A stretch of 10,583 nucleotides of DNA from CAYQAE01 sp964415445 [NCBI: uncultured archaeon]. GTDB lineage: Archaea; CAYQAE01. The notes beneath the pieces are model-generated. The model saw only the letters and a program-made list of their open reading frames with translations, was not told the DNA's origin and ran no database searches. Location of the stretch: NCBI GenBank assembly GCA_964415445.1, contig CAYQAE010000013.1:8067-18649 (forward strand). Direction: 5' to 3'. Position 1 is the first letter of the stretch. The number at the start of each line of letters is the position of its first letter. A program made the position numbers and the translations under genes. Below, one piece after another: positions 5,901 through 10,583 of this stretch.

Positions 5901-8900
5901 TGATTCAGATGGAGATAGATATATCAATTATTTCGAATTTATCCATGGAACAAATCCTCTAGATTCTAATGACCATCCTTGGGATATGGATGGAGATGGA
6001 ATTTTAGATTATTGGGAGTGGGATAATGGTTTAGATCCTCTAGATTCTTCAGATGCACATGATGATTTAGATGGTGATGGTTATACAAATTATCAAGAAT
6101 TTATCCATGGAACAGATCCAAATGATAATGGAGATTATCCTCAAGATTCAGATTATGATGGTCTTCCTGATAATCTTGAAAATCAATATGATAATAAAAT
6201 ATTATATTATAATAATTCAGATACAGATGGAGATGGACTTGAGGACGGATATGAAGATTTAGATGGAGATGGTTGTCCTAATTTAGAGGAATATTTAGGA
6301 GAAACAGGTATTTATGGAAAAACTGATATTAATAATTCAGATGATTATCCTATTCATGAAAGTATTTTTGCAGGATATGATTTTGTTGTAACTTTTAATT
6401 CTACAGATCCAAGTGATTCTCATTATGATAGTGAAATAGATATTGTAACAAGTGCACCTATTATTAACTTAGAATTAATAGATATGTCAGATGGTCAATC
6501 TAAAGTTTCTACAAGGATTGAAAATTGGGAAGAGGATGATTCATATATTTTTGATGGTGAATATCTTTTTGATATTAAAAATTATTCTATTAAAATCACC
6601 TTTGAAGATTATTCTCAAAATACTTATTCAATTTCTAAATATATTCAAACTACAGATAATGAACCTCCTCTGATAAATTCATTTTATTTGCCAGATAGTG
6701 CTGATAGATATCTTAAATCAAATGCAGATTTAGAAATTAAAGCTAATCTTTTTGATGGTGGAAATGGAATAGATACAGTAATTGCTAGAATTTATAATCA
6801 ATCTGATGATATAAATTATCTTAATCTTACTTTAGAAAATCCTAATTCAATTTATGTAGGTGATTGGCAAGGTGAATTATCTCAAGTTGGTTTGGATGAA
6901 GGTGACTATTATGTTAGAATATTTGCAAATGATACTTTGGGATTTACTAATAATTCAGAGATATGTGGTGCTAATTTTACAGTTGATGATAGCTCACCTG
7001 AAATTTATTCAATAGTGGTAAATGGTACTTCTTATCCTACATTATTAAATATTGATGATGAAAATGCAGATGTTGTAGGTGATATTCGAACTGAATATTC
7101 TTTAGAGATTATATGTTATATACGAGATGATTATTCGGCTGTAGATCCGTCTCGAGTAAAAGTATGGACATCTTCTTATGGTTCATTTGACAATAAAGAA
7201 GTTATGGAGGATATGGGTGGGGATCAATTTAAATTAACTTTATCTACTTATCTAAATTATACTTATAATTATGTAAATTTTTCAACTTATGATTTGGCAG
7301 GAAATGTTGTATATAATGGTAGTATGATAGTATATCTGAATGATACATCTCCTCCAGAACATATAAGTTCAATTATTTATTGTGATGATGATATTAATAA
7401 TAAATGGATCGGAAAAGAAGGAAATGTTACTATAGAGATCCAATTTGAAGATTTAATTTCTGGTCTTGGAAATATAGATATGTTAATAATTCAAGAAAGT
7501 AATACTTCAAATAATTATTCTGTCAATGATTTTACTATAACTGATCTTAGTGGTAAATATAGAAAAACCTACAAAAATATATCTACTTTCATAAACTTAG
7601 CTACTGGAAAATATTTTTATTGGATAAATATCACAGATCAAAATGGAAATAATTTGACCTTTTCTTCCCTAGATTTAGGGAGTAGTAAATATTTCAAAGT
7701 TGATACTTCCCCTCCATATGTTGCGTGGACTACTAAAAATCTTTCAATTGGAAAAAACAAAAGTGAAACAATAGAAGGGATATTATATGATAATAAATGG
7801 GATAATATAGCAGAAATAAATATTACTTTCTTTGAAGATAAAAATTACGCTAATAATTATACTATAAGTTGGTCTCGGGAAGTTGGTGGTGATATTATTT
7901 ATAATTCAGATGGCCAAACATTTTCCTATTATGTAGATAGTGATGATCTTGTAGCTATATTAGGATTGACAGATATATTTGATACTCAAGGAAATACTGC
8001 AAATTTATCAGTAAAAGTTAAAGCAATAGATCTGTTTGGTAATGTTAATAGTACTACGACTTGGTTGAATATAACTTCATCTGATATTTATCCTCCAGAA
8101 GTTAATTGGCCAAGTAAATATACTGACTTAGATTTTACAACAACTAATAGAATGAAAATACAAAATCATGATGAATTTACAATTAATGTACAAATCTTTG
8201 ATGAATATTGGGACGGTGATGATGGAGTTAGCACCGATCATTTAGGAGTATATCTAGATATTGTCAATGTTACAATTTTACATCAAGATGGAACTTATGC
8301 ACATAGTATAAAAATTGAAGATAATATTACGAAATATTTTGGAGAAGAAGAATCAATATTCCTAGATTCAGGTTTAGGTTATTTTACTTATACTTTTGAT
8401 ACAGATGATGGAATGTTAGATGATAATTATACTATTTATGTGTATGCAAAAGACAGTGGTGATAATTGGGGAAGTACTAGTTCTGGATTGAAAATAAATG
8501 TAGATGATTATGATACATCTAATCCGAATATTACGGTAGATATGCCTCAATTTAATCTTTATGGGGAGGCTGGAAATATTATTCCGTTCTATATGTATGT
8601 TAATGATACAAGATGGGATATTAAATTAGAAGAAATGATACAGGATTATAAATCAATAGAGTATGTGAATTTTACTTTATATAATGAAACAGAAGATCAA
8701 TATTATTCTTATGATATAACAGATTGTCTTGACACAGAAACAGGAGAGATTATATATTATCTAAAGACAAGTGAGCTTGGTGATTATAATTATTCTATAA
8801 ATATAACAATCAAAGATGTGGCTCAAAATTTAGCTTATAATGATAGTTTCAAAATATTTTTGGTATCGGGCGATTTGTCTGCTCCCGAAATTGATTTTTC

Positions 8901-10583
8901 CGGCGAAAATCCTGCTACTGATGGAACTTATGAATTACATTTTCATTCAGGAGATCTTGCAAATGGCCAGAAATATTATTTTTATTTGAGTTTGTTAATA
9001 ACTGATAAAACTATTAGCTTAACAGACCCTGCTTCTGAAGCTTATAGGGTGGGGACTCTAAAAAATGTAAGTATTTGTGTTTATAATGAATCAGGGGGTA
9101 TAATTTATGAAGATTTAATTTACAATTATACTCCTGAAAGAGATTTAGGCGACAATATTACTTATCTTAATAAAACTCATTATTTTATAATTGAACATGA
9201 AATTGAGTATTCTAATTTTTCTGATTTGGAAAATGAAGATACATATAAATTAAATGTAACAGCCCATGACATGTCAGGACATAAAGGAGTGTTAGATCCT
9301 AGTTTTAATTTCACTATTGCGGATCAGTATGGAACGGGCCATACTTTTGATAAGACTCCTCCGTCTATAAAACTTCTGACCTCTAGAACACCAAATCATG
9401 ATGATTTCAATGAAAAACATATGGTACTTATAGGGAGTAATTTTGATCTTATATGGGAAATTACAGATCAATATAAATCAGAAGCTGATACTTTGCTTCT
9501 TCAAGAAAATAGTGATTCGGTCACAGAATTTAAACTTCAATTATATAATGCAAATAACCATCAGTTAGTAGCAGATTATGGATGGCAGAATTTCCATATA
9601 TATAATGAAACATATGTTCCTCTTCAAGGGAGAGATGATGTTCAAAATAGTGATCATCTATCAGAAAATGCTTCAGGTATGACTATAGATTCATCTACAT
9701 TAGATATGGGTATTTATTATTATGTTATTCGAGCAAGAGATTATTGGCTAAAAAATGAACATTTTAACAATAGTAGTGAGATAGATAATGAAAATTTAGC
9801 TAAATATATTGTTATCACAAAAGATATACCTGATGTATGGACACCACAAATTGAGATATCTCACCGATATGGGTTCTTTGATTCTGATTATTATCTAAAA
9901 GATGATTGTTATCTTCATTGGAAGTTAGATGGTAATTTTAATGATTTATCTGGAGGAGGACATACAACTAATTTAGTAAATTCTCCATCTGAAGACTTTG
10001 TTGATGGGTTATTTGGAGATTGTGTAAATCTTACAGACGAAGATGATTATTTTTATTATGATAATTTTAACGACAGTGAAAAGAGTATTTCATTTTGGCT
10101 TAAAGTGGGATCTTCTACATCTGATAGTGTTATTCCTTTTAGTTTGGATAGAGATAGTAATATTATTTATATTAACACAACTAATAATAATTTTCATTTT
10201 TTCTATGAAACCAAAACTCCGATAGTAGAAGTAGATGTAGATATAAACATTTGGAATCATATAGTTATAGCTTCTTCAGGTATTTTTGTTAATGGGGTAA
10301 TTAAACATGAATTTAGTGGACCTTTGGGAAAATTTGAAAATGTTACTTTTGGTCAGTCACCTCATTTATTTCCAGAAAACCAAGAATTCAATGGTCTAAT
10401 TGATGAAATTCAGATCTTTAATAAAGTTCTAAGTGGAGAAGAAATTTCACAGTTATATGAAATTTATCGGTTTGAAAATAATTCAAATTATTATAATATA
10501 GATCGTTTTGGAAATGTTACAAGTCCAGATAGATCAAATGGTGATCCTTATTATATTAGTTGGAATATCTTTGACATGGGGGC
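2902..10583 (+). CDS. giant multi-domain surface protein: triple-TM N-terminus, Ig-like modules, TSP3 calcium repeats, LamG domain (3' end outside window)
   Basis: I read this frame codon by codon and found no stop from 2902 to the window edge, so at least 2,560 residues are encoded. Residues 1-134 are Lys-rich, helical and probably cytoplasmic. A membrane hairpin follows (TM1 about 137-158, TM2 about 167-185), then a basic cytoplasmic segment (186-261, ending HSKKAKKS) and TM3 (about 263-281). Positive charges beside TM2 and TM3 put everything after residue 283 outside. The exterior has Ig-like beta modules (about 294-570), one TSP3-like element (572-616), another beta module (to 773), six TSP3-like calcium repeats (783-1153), a long Ig-like run marked by D-x-x-PP linkers (1154 to about 2330), and a LamG-type domain (about 2334-2525). 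Asn-x-Ser/Thr sequons are frequent throughout. No cleavable signal peptide is seen. The role is inferred: adhesion, S-layer-like cover or cell-cell contact. Its C-terminus is unknown. Confidence 0.9.
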   Translation, partial: MSTNKRRLKAEEIFKKANIDKDNFINALTKLYDKIAKKLGYEAFDKKNINTELTLSVIKIIKSNLDLFSKNISSEIKKELTATLYVKLSEYHRNKGRVKSEKGAKSKETLKAKEKDQRHELVIKLQESLKEAKKSNLLGIFASSIIFTCIFAYSVLFLRYLTPFPSYIIYISLVCFFSLAFVLGIKRLPEITTSDIIKPLWRGQDVGFEATRTVLEYNTSNLISKNKKSKKTPFDKILLDRAKEESKYIKTNIYHSKKAKKSLAAGIIATSMLFLAVPVFYDVMSILETQEDSVFEIEVLPGDIKTKEDSCEINVSVNYKDGSELVSENEIDMVYIRINSDFGSSSATLSKVDDNYVGEIETPTEGEYTYKVYVLSKSGITYESTSYNIRVDRTPPDIGDLSFSHIEDPYNTFYCDYILIATTEENYADARRYIEKSSEDDVVIFVDNSLVYDEGNKLVDSETIYLYANISSKNGGFEHEVSVSYLKFQGEESIDITSLGQISGTTTTFEGDESSIETSSQFNVGYSLTFSRSLKFSLTAYDSLGNEVSSDSYYVFLWQDFTNEVDFDSLFDDPDGDGLITWEEMVLGDDGWITDPNNPNSDGDRWSDSEDPYPNDIYEPYPPVVYSILVEDSRGPIYNYNYYVNSNDDEITIPINVDESLSKSGSYIQNISIKILNKNLNVEEAYEAGSSDESFESQEILYDINSDSPAETKNFDIIYDISDLDDGTYFIWVFASDTLDHPTEGQYSFSWDNPYVSGIGWGYHTTNFTIKSQMPPPPIDKDRDDDGMPNSWEEIYSPPLDPDQYDANEDPDGDGYTNWEEYTYGPTAPNDSDDHPLDMDGDGLLDTLEDLYEGLSKYKTDTDGNNINDYYDDLDGDGYPNYIEVEYNTNLSNDSDHPEDLDGDYLPDYWEDQYDNAELDKNKYDSNGDGTNDTYSDSDGDGYTNYLEFIHGTNPLDSNDHPWDMDGDNLNDSWEDQYNDFELDKTNNDSNGDGIRDDLNDSDGDRYINYFEFIHGTNPLDSNDHPWDMDGDGILDYWEWDNGLDPLDSSDAHDDLDGDGYTNYQEFIHGTDPNDNGDYPQDSDYDGLPDNLENQYDNKILYYNNSDTDGDGLEDGYEDLDGDGCPNLEEYLGETGIYGKTDINNSDDYPIHESIFAGYDFVVTFNSTDPSDSHYDSEIDIVTSAPIINLELIDMSDGQSKVSTRIENWEEDDSYIFDGEYLFDIKNYSIKITFEDYSQNTYSISKYIQTTDNEPPLINSFYLPDSADRYLKSNADLEIKANLFDGGNGIDTVIARIYNQSDDINYLNLTLENPNSIYVGDWQGELSQVGLDEGDYYVRIFANDTLGFTNNSEICGANFTVDDSSPEIYSIVVNGTSYPTLLNIDDENADVVGDIRTEYSLEIICYIRDDYSAVDPSRVKVWTSSYGSFDNKEVMEDMGGDQFKLTLSTYLNYTYNYVNFSTYDLAGNVVYNGSMIVYLNDTSPPEHISSIIYCDDDINNKWIGKEGNVTIEIQFEDLISGLGNIDMLIIQESNTSNNYSVNDFTITDLSGKYRKTYKNISTFINLATGKYFYWINITDQNGNNLTFSSLDLGSSKYFKVDTSPPYVAWTTKNLSIGKNKSETIEGILYDNKWDNIAEINITFFEDKNYANNYTISWSREVGGDIIYNSDGQTFSYYVDSDDLVAILGLTDIFDTQGNTANLSVKVKAIDLFGNVNSTTTWLNITSSDIYPPEVNWPSKYTDLDFTTTNRMKIQNHDEFTINVQIFDEYWDGDDGVSTDHLGVYLDIVNVTILHQDGTYAHSIKIEDNITKYFGEEESIFLDSGLGYFTYTFDTDDGMLDDNYTIYVYAKDSGDNWGSTSSGLKINVDDYDTSNPNITVDMPQFNLYGEAGNIIPFYMYVNDTRWDIKLEEMIQDYKSIEYVNFTLYNETEDQYYSYDITDCLDTETGEIIYYLKTSELGDYNYSINITIKDVAQNLAYNDSFKIFLVSGDLSAPEIDFSGENPATDGTYELHFHSGDLANGQKYYFYLSLLITDKTISLTDPASEAYRVGTLKNVSICVYNESGGIIYEDLIYNYTPERDLGDNITYLNKTHYFIIEHEIEYSNFSDLENEDTYKLNVTAHDMSGHKGVLDPSFNFTIADQYGTGHTFDKTPPSIKLLTSRTPNHDDFNEKHMVLIGSNFDLIWEITDQYKSEADTLLLQENSDSVTEFKLQLYNANNHQLVADYGWQNFHIYNETYVPLQGRDDVQNSDHLSENASGMTIDSSTLDMGIYYYVIRARDYWLKNEHFNNSSEIDNENLAKYIVITKDIPDVWTPQIEISHRYGFFDSDYYLKDDCYLHWKLDGNFNDLSGGGHTTNLVNSPSEDFVDGLFGDCVNLTDEDDYFYYDNFNDSEKSISFWLKVGSSTSDSVIPFSLDRDSNIIYINTTNNNFHFFYETKTPIVEVDVDINIWNHIVIASSGIFVNGVIKHEFSGPLGKFENVTFGQSPHLFPENQEFNGLIDEIQIFNKVLSGEEISQLYEIYRFENNSNYYNIDRFGNVTSPDRSNGDPYYISWNIFDMG
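3304..3747 (+). other. membrane-anchoring region of the giant protein (TM hairpin, cytoplasmic loop, TM3)
   Basis: Hydrophobic runs encode LLGIFASSIIFTCIFAY (TM1), YIIYISLVCFFSLAFVLGI (TM2), and SLAAGIIATSMLFLAVPVF (TM3). The first two are joined by a tight RYLTPFPS turn. About 75 polar residues, including KNKKSKK and DRAKEESK, lie between TM2 and TM3. By the positive-inside rule the N-terminus and this loop are cytoplasmic. I could not match the whole unit to a named family. Confidence 0.8.
3781..4614 (+). other. membrane-proximal Ig-like beta modules of the giant protein
   Basis: The first extracellular residues form beta-sandwich-like sequence ending in GEYTYKVYVLSKSGITYES. A VDRTPP linker (4075-4089) begins the next module. 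This TPP-type joint recurs between later modules and is typical of bacterial/archaeal Ig-like and FnIII-like surface repeats. Domain type is inferred from pattern only. Confidence 0.6.
4615..4749 (+). repeat. isolated TSP3-like calcium-binding element
   Basis: The encoded DDPDGDGLITWEEMVLG followed by DPNNPNSDGDRWSD matches the D-x-D-x-D-G-x-x-x-x-x-E calcium loop of thrombospondin type 3 / dockerin-like repeats. It sits about 500 bp before the main repeat block, with an Ig-like module (4771-5218) between them. Confidence 0.75.
5248..6360 (+). repeat. block of six TSP3-like calcium-binding repeats in the giant protein
   Basis: Six units can be delimited by their (M/L/R/S)D-x-DG-x-x-(D/N) openings: 5248-5415 (56 aa), 5416-5601 (62), 5602-5793 (64), 5794-5985 (64), 5986-6147 (54), and 6148-6360 (71). 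Each follows the scheme MDGDGLxDxWEDQY, then usually a second DSNGDG-like loop, then DSDGDGYTNYxEFxxGT, then NPLDSNDHPWD. Unit 5 lacks the middle loop. Asp/Asn at alternate loop positions and the closing Glu indicate calcium coordination, as in the bacterial TSP3 family. Calcium would make this a rigid rod, separating the membrane-proximal part from the distal Ig-like region. Confidence 0.88.
5743..5997 (+). repeat. 63-bp identical direct repeat inside TSP3 units (copies 5743-5805 and 5935-5997)
   Basis: The codons for EFIHGTNPLDSNDHPWDMDGD are identical at all 63 bases in the two copies, 192 bp (64 codons) apart. The first 18 bases recur a third time at 6097-6114, where the sequence then diverges to GTDPND. 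Identity at synonymous positions points to recent duplication or gene conversion rather than protein-level selection. Confidence 0.95.
6361..9840 (+). repeat. long run of Ig-like modules with D-x-x-PP joints
   Basis: About ten beta-rich modules follow the TSP3 block. Joints are DNEPPLI (6655), DDSSPEI (6985), NDTSPPE (7339), DTSPPYV (7702), SDIYPPEV (8083), DTSNPNI (8512), GDLSAPEI (8866), DKTPPSI (9349) and PDVWTPQI (9829). Each is followed by a strand and preceded by a strand ending in patterns such as TVDDS or YLNDTS. Spacing between joints is about 330-490 bp. The modules are diverged from one another. Similar chains occur in large archaeal surface proteins; the assignment to an Ig/FnIII-like fold is by pattern. 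Confidence 0.7.
9901..10470 (+). other. LamG / concanavalin A-like lectin domain of the giant protein
   Basis: The encoded segment starts LHWKLDGNFNDLSGGG, the classic first strand of the LamG-like jelly-roll (Laminin_G_3 type). It continues with SISFWLKVGSS, INIWNHIVIASSGIFVNG and FNGLIDEIQIFNKVLSGEEI, which match the W-H-hydrophobic strand, the 'vNG' turn and the closing 'G.iDevriynraLs..Ei' strand of the family. Two cysteines (residues 2336 and 2374) near the start may form a disulphide. Such domains usually bind carbohydrates or calcium-dependent ligands, which suggests a tip or interaction module. Another beta module seems to begin after 10490 before the window ends. Confidence 0.85.

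Noticed and set aside
6071-6262. 63-codon frame inside the TSP3 repeat block
   Set aside because: It is the +1 shadow of the repetitive GAT/GGA/AAT codons of the giant gene; Met/Ile-rich peptide with no start signal.
5248-6360. CRISPR-like or satellite array
   Set aside because: The periodic DNA is explained by in-frame TSP3 protein repeats with variable unit lengths; there are no constant repeats with unique spacers.
6491-6673. 60-codon frame inside the giant gene
   Set aside because: Out-of-frame shadow of AT-rich coding sequence; the main frame is continuous here.
10043-10225. 60-codon hydrophobic frame overlapping the LamG domain
   Set aside because: The main frame encodes a recognisable LamG fold across it, so this is an alternative-frame artefact.

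Overview
The window is very AT-rich (by eye well over 65% A+T) and reads as an archaeal chromosome fragment. The main evidence is an archaeal-type NMN adenylyltransferase (NadM family), TATA-like boxes placed for leaderless or short-leader transcripts, and a giant Asn/Asp-rich surface protein full of N-glycosylation sequons. The lineage cannot be fixed from the sequence. Low-GC Asgard archaea, Thermoplasmatota-like groups and DPANN are all compatible. All four complete minus-strand genes stop with TAA.

Left part (1-348, +): the last 115 residues of a membrane-anchored protein that resembles the C-terminal ends of vWA-type cell-surface proteins. Its stop overlaps by 6 bases, tail to tail, with the next gene.

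Middle part (343-2604, -): a tight leftward cluster. In transcription order it holds a zinc-ribbon protein with two tandem HTH-like repeats, a DUF62 / SAM hydroxide adenosyltransferase-family protein whose catalytic triad looks broken, the NAD-synthesis enzyme NadM, and an O6-alkylguanine-DNA alkyltransferase. Gaps are 32 bp, 3 bp and an 8-bp overlap, so the last three genes are almost certainly co-transcribed. A 10-bp perfect inverted repeat abuts the start codon of the DUF62 gene.

Divergent intergenic region (2605-2901): 297 bp with promoter-like elements for both strands and a candidate leaderless 38-codon ORF.

Right part (2902-10583, +): one reading frame stays open for over 2,560 codons and leaves the window without a stop. 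It encodes a giant protein with a Lys-rich cytoplasmic N-terminus, a membrane hairpin, a second cytoplasmic stretch, a third membrane span, and then over 2,200 extracellular residues. The extracellular part holds Ig-like beta modules, a block of six calcium-binding thrombospondin-type-3-like repeats (two share a 63-bp identical DNA segment), a long run of Ig-like modules of about 110-160 residues, and a LamG/concanavalin-like lectin domain. It probably acts in adhesion or as a cell-envelope stalk, with its N-terminus facing the cytoplasm. Together with the vWA-like gene on the left, the window combines surface proteins with a small cofactor/repair operon.
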